From Cryobacterium breve (GTDB lineage Bacteria; Actinomycetota; Actinomycetes; Actinomycetales; Microbacteriaceae), in the NCBI RefSeq assembly GCF_004402375.1, contig NZ_SOGJ01000021.1, forward strand, positions 173,210 through 237,209: a DNA stretch of 64,000 bases, given 5' to 3'. The notes below the pieces were generated by a model that saw only the letters and a program-made list of their open reading frames with translations, was not told where the DNA came from and ran no database searches. Of this stretch, positions 56,275-64,000 are shown piece after piece (within the stretch, counting starts at the first letter, position 1; the number at the start of each line of letters is the position of its first letter). Position numbers and translations under genes: made by a program.

Positions 56275-58731
56275 ATGACGACGCTCTCCGACCCGGATCA
56301 CACGCCCGCCCGCCAGGTTCCGTCCGCGGTGCCCATCATCCTGGATGGAGCGGCTCCCCAGGGCCAGGAGAGCCCGCTGCTCGAAGGGCTCAACCCGCAG
56401 CAGCGCGAGGCCGTGCTGTACCGCGGCTCGGCGTTGCTGATCATCGCGGGCGCCGGCTCCGGCAAGACCAGCGTGCTCACCCGCCGCATCGCCAGCCTGC
56501 TGGAAAGCCGTGAGGCATGGCCGAGCCAGATCCTGGCCATCACCTTCACCAATAAGGCCGCCGCGGAGATGCGCGAGCGGGTCAAGGCCATCCTCGGCCA
56601 GGGGGCCGACGGCATGTGGATCTCCACCTTCCACTCCTCCTGCGTGCGCATCCTGCGCCGTGAGGCCGAGAACGCTGGCCTCTCGCCCAGTTTCAGCATC
56701 TACGACTCGGCCGACACCAAGGTCACCCTCAAACGCATCATCAAGGCCCTCGATGCCGACACCCTCGGCTTCACGCCCGGCAACGCGTCCGCGAAGATCT
56801 CCAAGCTCAAGAACGAGCTCGCCGACGCCGACTCCTACGCCCGCAACGCGAACATGAGCGACCCCCAGGAGGTCATGTTCGTCGAGATCTTCCGGCAGTA
56901 CACCCACCGCCTTCGGGCGGCCAACGCCCTCGACTTCGACGACCTGATCGGGGAGACGGTCTATCTGTTCCGCGCATTCCCGAAGGTCGCGGCGCTCTAC
57001 CGGCGCCGGTTCCGCCACATCCTGGTCGACGAATACCAGGACACCAACCACGCGCAGTACTCGCTCGTGAGGGAGTTCACCCGGGCCGTCGAGCCCCACC
57101 TGGCCGAGGAGATGGAGGCGACCGGCGTGCACGTGCGCAACCTGCGTGACGGGACCGGCGGCATTCCGGGCGCCTCGCTCACGGTGGTGGGCGACTCCGA
57201 CCAGTCGATCTACGCCTTCCGCGGCGCGGACACCCGCAACATCAGCGAGTTCGAGCGCGACTTCCCGGGCACCAAGGTGATCCTGCTTGAGCAGAACTAC
57301 CGCTCCACCCAGAACATCCTGTCGGCCGCGAACGCCGTGATCGGCCACAACTTCGACCGCAAGGACAAGAAGCTGTGGAGCGCGGGCGGCGACGGTGAGA
57401 AGATCGTGGGCTACACGGCCTACTCCGGCCATGACGAGGCCCAGTTCGTGTCCGACGAGATTGAGGTGCTGCACCGGGCCGGCATGGCCTACCGCGACAT
57501 GGCCGTCTTCTACCGCACCAACGCGCAGACGCGTGCCCTGGAAGAAATCCTGGTGCGCTCCGCGGTGCCCTACCGGGTCGTCGGCGGCACCAAGTTCTAC
57601 GAGCGCGCCGAGATCAAGGATGCGCTGGCGTACCTGATCGCCGTCGCGAACCCCAACGACGAGCTGGCCCTGCGCCGCATCCTGAACACCCCCAAGCGCG
57701 GCATCGGGCCGGCCACCGAGACGGCGCTGGCGAGTTTCGCAGAGGCGAACCAGATCAGCTTCCGGCAGGCCATGCGGGACTCCGCGTCGCTCGGGCTGGG
57801 CCCGAAGGTGACCGGGGCCATCCTGACGCTCGCGACCCTGCTCGACGAGGCCGCGCTGAAGCTCATTCCGGAGAACCCGGCCGGCACGGCCAACGTGTCC
57901 GAGCTGCTCACCTTCCTGCTCGACGGGAGCGGTCTGCTCACGCTTCTTCGGAACAGCCGCGACCCGCAAGACGAAGCGCGTGCCGAGAACATCGAGGAAC
58001 TCGTCGCCCAGACCAAGGACTTCAACAAGGAGAACCCCGACTCGGGGCTGGTCGACTTCCTCACCCAGGTGTCGCTGGTGGCCGCCGCCGACGACCTCGA
58101 CGATGCCTCTGGCACGGTGTCGCTGATGACCCTGCACACAGCCAAAGGGCTCGAATACGAGGCCGTGTTCCTGACCGGCGTCGAAGAGGGGTTGCTGCCG
58201 CACCAGATGTCGGCCAACGAACCCGGCGGGCCGGCCGAGGAGAGGCGCCTGTTCTACGTGGGCATCACCCGCGCCCGGCAGAGGCTCTACCTCTCCCTAG
58301 CGATGACCAGGGCCCAGTTCGGCGATATCAACGTGGCCATGCCCAGCCGCTACCTGCAGGAGATTCCGGTCGACCTGATCGACTGGAGGCAGTCCCCGGG
58401 CATGGCGAACTCCCGCGGTGGCACCCAGCCCCGCGCGCTGAACGCGAGGCGCGACGGCTTCGGCGGCGGCTTCGCGGGGCGCGGCGAACCGCAGGCTCTG
58501 CCGCCCGCGCCGAAGAAGAAGACCGAGTGGGCCAACCGGGTGCCGAGCCAGGTACGCGACAACGGCGACCTCACCCTCGCTGCCGGTGACCGCATCCGTC
58601 ACGTCGATTTCGGCGACGGGCGCGTCAACCAGGTCACCGGCGACGGCACCAAACGAATCGCGCACGTGCAGTTCGACACGGCGGGTGCAAAAAAGCTCCT
58701 GATCAAGATCGCGCCGATCGAGAAGATCTAG
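56275..58731 (+). CDS. pcrA: UvrD/PcrA-type ATP-dependent DNA helicase
   Basis: 818 residues, superfamily 1A helicase moving 3' to 5', used in nucleotide excision repair and in clearing proteins from DNA. Motifs in order: Walker A IIAGAGSGKTSVLTRRIA, FTNKAAAEMRERV, TFHSSCVRILRRE, LVDEYQDTNHAQY, VGDSDQSIYAFRGAD, LEQNYRSTQNI, TLHTAKGLEYEAVF and GITRARQRLYLS. An extra Pro/Ser N-terminus and a C-terminal Tudor-like RNA-polymerase-binding end (DRIRHVDFGDGRVNQVTGDG) fit actinobacterial PcrA. Confidence 0.95.
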   Translation: MTTLSDPDHTPARQVPSAVPIILDGAAPQGQESPLLEGLNPQQREAVLYRGSALLIIAGAGSGKTSVLTRRIASLLESREAWPSQILAITFTNKAAAEMRERVKAILGQGADGMWISTFHSSCVRILRREAENAGLSPSFSIYDSADTKVTLKRIIKALDADTLGFTPGNASAKISKLKNELADADSYARNANMSDPQEVMFVEIFRQYTHRLRAANALDFDDLIGETVYLFRAFPKVAALYRRRFRHILVDEYQDTNHAQYSLVREFTRAVEPHLAEEMEATGVHVRNLRDGTGGIPGASLTVVGDSDQSIYAFRGADTRNISEFERDFPGTKVILLEQNYRSTQNILSAANAVIGHNFDRKDKKLWSAGGDGEKIVGYTAYSGHDEAQFVSDEIEVLHRAGMAYRDMAVFYRTNAQTRALEEILVRSAVPYRVVGGTKFYERAEIKDALAYLIAVANPNDELALRRILNTPKRGIGPATETALASFAEANQISFRQAMRDSASLGLGPKVTGAILTLATLLDEAALKLIPENPAGTANVSELLTFLLDGSGLLTLLRNSRDPQDEARAENIEELVAQTKDFNKENPDSGLVDFLTQVSLVAAADDLDDASGTVSLMTLHTAKGLEYEAVFLTGVEEGLLPHQMSANEPGGPAEERRLFYVGITRARQRLYLSLAMTRAQFGDINVAMPSRYLQEIPVDLIDWRQSPGMANSRGGTQPRALNARRDGFGGGFAGRGEPQALPPAPKKKTEWANRVPSQVRDNGDLTLAAGDRIRHVDFGDGRVNQVTGDGTKRIAHVQFDTAGAKKLLIKIAPIEKI

Positions 58732-58957
58732 CGGCGGTGACCGCACCCGTTCTGCTGCCCACGCCGGAACTCCGGACTGGACCCGTCTGCTAGGACGGGC
58801 GTGCGGCGAGGTCCGGGAGAGCGGCGCGCTCTGCCCGACCTGCTGTGTCTGCGCGTGCCGCTGTGTCGCCGCCTTGTCGCTGGTGATCGGGGAGCGTAGC
58901 GTTGTTGTCGCGGGGATGCCCAGCGGGGGCGGCTCCCATCGAATTGGAGGTGTCATC

Positions 58958-59191
58958 ATGGCAAGCGACCCGGACGGACTCTGGCCAAAGCGAGCGGATG
59001 CCGCGAGCGACGGTCTCGACGAAAACCGCGCAATCGATGACATCGAACTCACCCGTGAAGAGGACGCGCCGATCCGCGAGGAAGACGATTCGGAGTGGAT
59101 GGCCGACGCTGACCAGCGTGTGGTCGATCTCGACGGCGGTGACGAGGATCGGGAGGCTGAGGAGCCCGACGATCCCGAGCCTCGGGAGTAG
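58958..59191 (+). CDS. small highly acidic protein, unknown function
   Basis: 77 residues from ATG 58958, with a strong GGAGG site 9 bases before it. Over a third of the residues are Asp or Glu (EEDAPIREEDDSEWMADADQ; DDPEPRE). No membrane segment, no Cys, and no family I know. The acidity and the good ribosome binding site favour a real gene. An upstream in-frame start at 58874 lacks a site. Confidence 0.65.
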   Translation: MASDPDGLWPKRADAASDGLDENRAIDDIELTREEDAPIREEDDSEWMADADQRVVDLDGGDEDREAEEPDDPEPRE

Positions 59192-59237
59192 ACGACGAGG
59201 TTCATCCCGGGCGGAGCGCAGTGCCCGGCGGTGAACC

Positions 59238-59314
59238 AATTCGACGGAGATTCTCGTGGAAATAGGCGATATCGGGGGTTTGCACGGCTGTTTGGGCAGA
59301 ATCTCCGTCGAATT
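59238..59314. repeat. 77-bp inverted-repeat element, copy C
   Basis: AATTCGACGGAGATT (59238-59252) and its exact reverse complement (59300-59314) flank 47 bases. Outer flanks are GTGAACC on the left and CGTTCGG on the right, the latter matching the CCGAACG flank of copy D in reverse. It lies between the convergent genes at 58958 and 59456. Confidence 0.9.
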
Positions 59315-59455
59315 CGTTCGGGACGGCGCGGCTTTAACACAGCGGACTCGTTGGAACCACCGTGCCGCGAGTTTCGCCCCTCGATCGCGCCGTGAGCGGG
59401 AAGTCGGCATACCGTTTGGTGCGGGCGGGCTCCGGCACCGTCACGGTGATGCCGG

Positions 59456-59848
59456 CTACGCGACGATGCGGGGGCCAATCCGGCGGCGACGGAGCAGCAC
59501 CGCGAGTCCCCGCCAGCCGAGCAGGAACACGCCCAGCACGATGGTCGTGACAACGACGAAGCTGAACTCCGTGCCCTGCCCGCTCACGGTGCGCAGCAGC
59601 ATCCCGACGCCCACGGTGAGGATCCAGATGCCGGTTCCCGTCCAGGCGATCTTCTGCGGGCTGCGCCAGGCGCGCATCACGAGCCAGGCCACGAGGAGAC
59701 CGCCGAGGAACGGCAACCCGGTGATCAAAGTTCCGAGGCCCCCCTCGCCGTGGCTGGCCCGGCCGATCAGCACGAAGACCAGTACCAGGGCGGCATCCAG
59801 CCCCGCCGCGAGAAGGAGACCGGACCGATTGTTCTGCTGGATTGCCAT
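59456..59848 (-). CDS. DUF3054 membrane protein
   Basis: 130 residues with four membrane segments: [60 protein letters not shown] and SFVVVTTIVLGVFLLGWRGL. The motif FVLIGRASHGEG and the PF...AW...R.W..P pattern fit DUF3054, a small family of unknown function common in actinobacteria. It ends in a basic RRRRIGPR stretch. It is a single gene. Confidence 0.88.
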   Translation of the reverse strand: MAIQQNNRSGLLLAAGLDAALVLVFVLIGRASHGEGGLGTLITGLPFLGGLLVAWLVMRAWRSPQKIAWTGTGIWILTVGVGMLLRTVSGQGTEFSFVVVTTIVLGVFLLGWRGLAVLLRRRRIGPRIVA

Positions 59849-59975
59849 GATTCCAGCCTACGTGCCGCGGTTCGGGTGACGGCCCGATGGGTCGGAGGGG
59901 AGGGGAGACCGACCGGTCAGACCGGGGGGCAGACCGGGGGCATACCGGGGGTACACCGGGAGGCAGATCGACGGA

Positions 59976-60686
59976 TCAGACCGCGGTGCCGATCAGGGAG
60001 CCGATCGCCCAGGTCACGCCGAGCGCGAGCAGCCCGCCGACCAGCACCCGGGAGATCGCGCGGGCCTTCGGGCTGCCGCCGAGGTAAGAGCTCAGCCAGC
60101 CGGTGATGATCAGGGCGACCGCGACGGCGAGGAAGGTGGCCGGCAAGCGCCACTCCGGCGGTGGTAGCAGCACCGCCAGCAGAGGCAGGAGCGCGCCGAC
60201 CGTGAAGGCGATCGCGGAGGCGAAGGCCGCGTGCCACGGGTTCGACAGCTCATCCGCGCCGATGTGCAGTTCCACCTCGAGGTGCGCGCCGAGGGCGTCG
60301 TGCGCGGTAAGTTCGAGCGCCACCAGTTTCGCCGTCTCGGAGCTGAGTCCCTTCGCCTCATAGAGGCCGGCCAGCTCCGCCAGCTCCTGCTCGGGCATGT
60401 TCTCGAGTTCCCAGGTCTCCTTGGCGATCAGGGCGCGTTCGGTGTCGCGCTGGCTGCTCACCGAGACGTACTCGCCCAGGGCCATCGAGATTGCGCCGGC
60501 GAGCAGGGCGGCGACGCCCGCGATCAGGATGGCCGCGGCATCCGTGGTCGCCGCCGCGACGCCCACGACAAGGGCAGCCACCGACACGATTCCATCGTTG
60601 GCACCGAGCACGCCGGCTCGCAGCCAGTTCAGGCGCGAGGCGTGGTCGACGGAATGGGGATCGACGCCGTGCTCGGGTTCAGTCAT
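59976..60686 (-). CDS. VIT1/CCC1-type iron/manganese transporter
   Basis: 236 residues from ATG 60686. VIT family: LNWLRAGVLGANDGIVSVAA at the start, GAISMALGEYVSVSSQRDTE, a cytosolic Glu-rich insert (LENMPEQELAELAGLYEAKG) that binds metal in plant VIT1, and FTVGALLPLLAVLLPP near the end. It should move Fe2+ or Mn2+ out of the cytosol. The open frame upstream to 60845 lacks a start signal and is not included. Confidence 0.92.
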   Translation of the reverse strand: MTEPEHGVDPHSVDHASRLNWLRAGVLGANDGIVSVAALVVGVAAATTDAAAILIAGVAALLAGAISMALGEYVSVSSQRDTERALIAKETWELENMPEQELAELAGLYEAKGLSSETAKLVALELTAHDALGAHLEVELHIGADELSNPWHAAFASAIAFTVGALLPLLAVLLPPPEWRLPATFLAVAVALIITGWLSSYLGGSPKARAISRVLVGGLLALGVTWAIGSLIGTAV

Positions 60687-60773
60687 GACTGAATCCAAGC
60701 AGCCGGATGTCTGACGCGCCGGCAAGGACGCGCCAGCTTCACCGCTGCGATCACTGCGGCGGCGTCCGCGGTG

Positions 60774-60802
60774 TTCGCGGCGCCGGTGGGTGACGATAGA
60801 GT
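60774..60802 (+). promoter_or_regulatory. possible sucC promoter
   Basis: TTCGCG (60774-60779), 17 bases, TAGAGT (60797-60802). The -10 is the same as that assigned to infA. The -35 is weak. This would give a leader of about 100 bases before sucC. Confidence 0.3.
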
Positions 60803-60910
60803 TTCTGATGGTACGTATGTCTTGATGTCGAGCTATCTGCGGCACTGGCGCCGTGCTCCTTGCCCCTCAAGACCTTGCAGGAACGCTACGAAGCGGATTG
60901 GAAGAGCAGC

Positions 60911-62080
60911 GTGGATCTTTACGAATACCAGGCACGAGACCTGTTTGAAGAGTATGGAGTCCCGGTTCTCCCGGGCATCATCGCGGACACTCCGGAGGAG
61001 GTGCGTGCGGCCGCCGAGAAACTCGGTGGCGTGGTTGTCGTCAAGGCACAGGTCAAGGTCGGCGGTCGAGGAAAGGCCGGCGGCGTGAAGGTGGCCAAGA
61101 CTCCAGACGACGCTGAAGCCGCCGGGCGCGCCATCCTCGGACTCGATATCAAGGGTCACACCGTCAAGCGGGTCATGGTCGCTGGGGGAGCGCGCATTGC
61201 ACAGGAGTTCTACTTCTCCGTGCTGCTGGACCGTACCAATCGCTCTTACCTCTCGCTGGCCAGCTATGAGGGTGGCGTGGAAATCGAGGTTCTCGCCGTC
61301 GAGAAGCCCGAAGCTCTCGCCTACACGGCCATCGACCCGATCATCGGGATCGACCTGGCCACGGCCCGCCAGATCGCCGTCGACGCAAAGTTCCCGGTCG
61401 ACCTGGTCGACAAGGTCGCACCCGTCTTCGTGCAGCTCTACAGCGTGTTCACGGGCGAGGACGCCACCTTGGTGGAGGTGAATCCGCTTGTTCTCACCGA
61501 AGAGGGCGACGTGATCGCCCTCGACGGCAAGGTCTCGATCGACGAGAATGCCGGCTTCCGTCACCCGAAGCACGCCCTCCTCGAGGACGCCGCCGCGGCG
61601 GACCCGCTCGAGGCGAAGGCCAAGGCGAATGACCTCAACTACGTCAAGCTCGACGGCGAAGTGGGCATCATCGGCAACGGCGCCGGGCTCGTTATGAGCA
61701 CGCTGGACGTTGTCGCCTACGCCGGCGAGAACCACGGCGGCGTCAAGCCGGCCAACTTCCTCGACATCGGGGGCGGAGCATCCGCTGAGGTCATGGCGGC
61801 CGGCCTCGACGTCATCCTCGGTGACCCGCAGGTCAAGGCCGTCTTCGTCAATGTCTTCGGCGGCATCACCGCCTGTGACGCTGTCGCCAAAGGCATCGTA
61901 GGAGCCCTCGCCGAACTCGGAAGCGCCGCCAACAAGCCGCTCGTCGTGCGCCTCGACGGCAACAACGTCGAAGAAGGCCGGCGCATCCTCGCCGAGGCCA
62001 ACCACCCGCTCGTCACACTGGCCGCCACCATGGACGAGGGCGCTGCCAAGGCCGCCGAACTCGCCCACGCCGCGAAGTAA
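60911..62080 (+). CDS. sucC: succinate-CoA ligase subunit beta
   Basis: 389 residues from GTG 60911, where the family sequence begins ([20 protein letters not shown]). GGAAGAG lies just upstream, so I reject an in-frame ATG at 60860. The ATP-grasp domain ([20 protein letters not shown]) leads, and [17 protein letters not shown] is the C-terminal CoA-ligase part. With SucD it makes ATP or GTP from succinyl-CoA in the TCA cycle. sucD follows after 13 bases. Confidence 0.95.
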   Translation: MDLYEYQARDLFEEYGVPVLPGIIADTPEEVRAAAEKLGGVVVVKAQVKVGGRGKAGGVKVAKTPDDAEAAGRAILGLDIKGHTVKRVMVAGGARIAQEFYFSVLLDRTNRSYLSLASYEGGVEIEVLAVEKPEALAYTAIDPIIGIDLATARQIAVDAKFPVDLVDKVAPVFVQLYSVFTGEDATLVEVNPLVLTEEGDVIALDGKVSIDENAGFRHPKHALLEDAAAADPLEAKAKANDLNYVKLDGEVGIIGNGAGLVMSTLDVVAYAGENHGGVKPANFLDIGGGASAEVMAAGLDVILGDPQVKAVFVNVFGGITACDAVAKGIVGALAELGSAANKPLVVRLDGNNVEEGRRILAEANHPLVTLAATMDEGAAKAAELAHAAK

Positions 62081-62093
62081 GGGACTCTCGAAC

Positions 62094-62981
62094 ATGTCAA
62101 TCTTCCTCAACAAGGACTCCAAGGTCATCGTGCAGGGCATCACGGGCGGTGAGGGCACCAAGCACACCGCCCTCATGCTGAAGGCGGGCACCCAGGTGGT
62201 CGGGGGCGTCAACGCTCGCAAGGCCGGCACGACAGTGCTGCACGGCGACGCGGAACTGCCCGTCTTCGGCACGGTCGCCGAGGCCATCGCAGAGACCGGC
62301 GCGGATGTCTCGATCGCCTTCGTGCCGCCCGCCTTCACCAAGGACGCCGTCATCGAGGCCATCGACGCCGGCATCCCGCTGCTCGTCATCATCACCGAGG
62401 GTGTGCCGGTTCAGGACTCCGCCGAGTTCTGGGCCTACAACAAGGCCAAGGGCAACAAGACCCGCATCATCGGGCCTAACTGCCCCGGCATCATCACCCC
62501 CGGTGAGGCGCTCGTGGGCATCACGCCGGCGAACATCACCGGCAAGGGCCCGGTCGGCCTGGTCTCCAAGTCGGGCACCCTGACCTACCAGATGATGTAC
62601 GAACTGCGCGACCTGGGCTTCTCCACCGCGATCGGCATCGGCGGCGACCCCATCATCGGCACCACGCACATCGATGCCCTCGAGGCGTTCGAGGCTGACC
62701 CGGAAACCCTCGCCATCGTGATGATCGGCGAGATCGGCGGCGACGCCGAGGAGAAGGCGGCCGAGTACATCAAGGCGCACGTCACGAAGCCCGTCATCGG
62801 CTACGTCGCCGGGTTCACCGCCCCCGAGGGCAAGACCATGGGCCACGCCGGCGCCATCGTCTCCAACGGTGCAGGAACCGCCCAGGGCAAGAAGGAGGCC
62901 CTCGAGGCCGCCGGGGTCAAGGTCGGCAAGACGCCGAGCGAGGCCGCCAACCTGTTGCGGGAGGCTCTCGCCGCGCTGTAG
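62094..62981 (+). CDS. sucD: succinate-CoA ligase subunit alpha
   Basis: 295 residues. [20 protein letters not shown] begins the CoA-binding domain, and the phosphorylated His251 is in [36 protein letters not shown] and [16 protein letters not shown] are conserved. It pairs with sucC. It is followed by a strong hairpin (63024) and element copy D before the PerM-like gene. Confidence 0.96.
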   Translation: MSIFLNKDSKVIVQGITGGEGTKHTALMLKAGTQVVGGVNARKAGTTVLHGDAELPVFGTVAEAIAETGADVSIAFVPPAFTKDAVIEAIDAGIPLLVIITEGVPVQDSAEFWAYNKAKGNKTRIIGPNCPGIITPGEALVGITPANITGKGPVGLVSKSGTLTYQMMYELRDLGFSTAIGIGGDPIIGTTHIDALEAFEADPETLAIVMIGEIGGDAEEKAAEYIKAHVTKPVIGYVAGFTAPEGKTMGHAGAIVSNGAGTAQGKKEALEAAGVKVGKTPSEAANLLREALAAL

Positions 62982-63023
62982 CGGCAGCTGAACCACGGTG
63001 GCACGGATGCCGCCGGTCTGGGC

Positions 63024-63057
63024 CGACAGGGCCCGCCTCACGGGGCGGGCCCTGTCG
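63024..63057 (+). terminator. hairpin terminator after sucD
   Basis: CGACAGGGCCCGCC (63024-63037), loop TCACGG, exact complement GGCGGGCCCTGTCG (63044-63057): a perfect 14-bp stem followed by CTATTCC. It likely ends the sucCD transcript. Confidence 0.85.
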
Positions 63058-63119
63058 CTATTCCGGCCCGGGGCATCCGTTCGGGCCCTCAGGCTCGTGC
63101 GCGCCCCGTCGCCCGAACG

Positions 63120-63196
63120 AATTCGACGGAGATTCCCGCTGAAATGCGCCGAAATCGCGCCCAGGGGCCCAGATGGAGCAAAATCTCCGTCGAATT
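63120..63196. repeat. 77-bp inverted-repeat element, copy D
   Basis: AATTCGACGGAGATT (63120-63134) and the exact complement (63182-63196) flank 47 bases. The flanks are CCGAACG on the left and CGTCGGC on the right. It lies between the sucD terminator and the PerM-like gene, ending 58 bases before that gene's start codon, so it could lie in its leader. Confidence 0.9.
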
Positions 63197-63254
63197 CGTC
63201 GGCGGGCGGCGGGGCCGGGGGAACGCGGGCCGGGGAAGCTGTAGGCTCCCTCCG

Positions 63255-64000
63255 GTGAAACGCTTAACGACCGCACTGCTTGCCGCGCTCGACGCACTCA
63301 TTGTCGTGGCCATCGGGGTGGGCATTGCGTTGGTTCCACTCACCGTGCTCTGGGCCACTCAGTTCGAGCTGGCCGTCAACTGGATGGTGTTCTGGCGGGC
63401 CGCCGTCGACATCTGGCTTGTCGGCAACGGGGTCGACCTGCTCGTGCAGCTCGACCCGGCACTCGTCGCCGCCCTCGGCCTGCCCGGCGCGGAGACTGCG
63501 TTCTCGATTACCATCGCCCTGCTCGGCTTCGCGCTGCTGGCCCTTCTCCTGGGCCTGCGCACCGGGCGGCAGGCCGCGAACACCGCGCATCCGCGGGTGG
63601 GCGTGTCGGCCGCCATACTCAGCTATGCGATTCTGACGGCTCTGCTCGTGTGGTCGGCAGGCACGGATGCCGTGCGCCCGTCGGCGGCGCAGGGTCTGCT
63701 GCTGCCTCCGCTCGTCTACGCCGCCGGGGTGCTGATCGGCGCCGACCGCGGGCAGCTCGGCCGCCTGCTCGACAGTCTCACGGGCCGCATGACGGGCCTG
63801 TTCCGGGGCGGAATGCGCAGCGCCCGCGGTGCCGGCAGCGGTGCTCCGAGTGCCTTCAGCAGCAGCAAGGCCTCAAACAGCAAGCCCAGCACAGGCAGCA
63901 CCAGTGCGAGCCGGAGCGCAGGCGCCGTTGCCGGCCGCCGGCCCGTCGCGGCGGCCGGTATGCTCCCGGCGCCGGTGCGCGCGGGCGTCGCCGCGGCGCT
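63255..64000 (+). CDS. PerM-like (DUF6350) membrane protein, 5' part
   Basis: At least 248 residues, open through the right edge. GTG start at 63255; no ideal ribosome binding site is seen. Hydrophobic segments (LLAALDALIVVAIGVGIALV, SITIALLGFALLALLLGLRT, AAILSYAILTALLVWSAGTD) and a Ser/Gly/Ala-rich loop are visible. In Mycobacterium tuberculosis perM (Rv0955), a cell-division-linked membrane protein, lies just after the sucCD region and before purN-purH. Place and style match, so PerM/DUF6350 is likely. purN should follow beyond the window. Confidence 0.8.
   Translation, partial: MKRLTTALLAALDALIVVAIGVGIALVPLTVLWATQFELAVNWMVFWRAAVDIWLVGNGVDLLVQLDPALVAALGLPGAETAFSITIALLGFALLALLLGLRTGRQAANTAHPRVGVSAAILSYAILTALLVWSAGTDAVRPSAAQGLLLPPLVYAAGVLIGADRGQLGRLLDSLTGRMTGLFRGGMRSARGAGSGAPSAFSSSKASNSKPSTGSTSASRSAGAVAGRRPVAAAGMLPAPVRAGVAAA

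Noticed and set aside
56245..58203. 652-residue minus-strand frame opposite pcrA
   Set aside because: Antisense shadow; the helicase motifs are on the plus strand.
60860..60910. 17-residue N-terminal extension of sucC
   Set aside because: The family sequence begins at GTG 60911, which has its own ribosome binding site; the extension is not conserved in type.

Overview
The window is 64 kb of high-GC actinobacterial chromosome. The order of the ribosomal-protein, secY, rpoA, truA, rplM, glmM, glmS and tsaD blocks, the short lid-less adenylate kinase, a CIRCE-controlled groES and a PerM-type gene after sucCD all point to Actinomycetota. A Microbacteriaceae member (Cryobacterium/Leifsonia-like) is my best guess from gene order and protein style; I could not run a search. 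Almost everything is chromosomal core. I see no prophage, transposase, CRISPR array, rRNA or tRNA gene.

Layout. 1-9.4 kb: the end of the S10 cluster and the spc cluster (rpsS end to rplO), a terminator, then secY-adk-map. 9.5-15.1 kb: a mannitol PTS locus (lone EIIB, mtlR, mtlA, mtlF, mtlD) placed between map and infA, which are usually neighbours. 15.2-18.4 kb: infA-rpmJ-rpsM-rpsK-rpoA-rplQ, ended by a strong terminator. 18.7-20.6 kb: an acyltransferase/SGNH membrane protein. 20.7-24.2 kb: truA, then rplM-rpsI-glmM. 24.4-31.6 kb: coaA divergent from glmS-acpS-alr-tsaE-tsaB-rimI-tsaD, covering envelope precursors, CoA/ACP and tRNA t6A. 31.7-34.4 kb: three small DUF4190-type membrane proteins and a methyltransferase. 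34.4-34.9 kb: groES with two CIRCE-like operators. 35-42.4 kb: rarD, a reduced LivK-like lipoprotein, livK, and the convergent livH-livM-livG-livF transporter. 42.6-53.3 kb: guaB, an aminotransferase, guaB3, glpD, a KhtTU-like K+/H+ antiporter pair, SURF1, DUF3817 and guaA. 53.7-64 kb: a Bax-inhibitor-like protein, a small membrane protein, GDPD, pcrA, a small acidic protein, DUF3054, a VIT-type transporter, sucC-sucD, and the start of a PerM-like gene cut by the window end.

The least explained signals lie between genes. A 77-bp element with perfect or near-perfect 13-16 bp terminal inverted repeats occurs four times, always at exactly the same length with a divergent interior (24240, 48341, 59238, 63120). 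The infA and rplM promoters share spacing and the same first transcribed bases. groES has a double CIRCE with a perfect 19-bp palindrome. A 16-bp tandem repeat lies in the livK/livF convergence. The octamer ACGGATGC is about tenfold over-represented outside the ribosomal-protein genes. Among proteins, a LivH permease fused to an exported regulatory-like domain and a LivK paralogue lacking its second lobe stand out.
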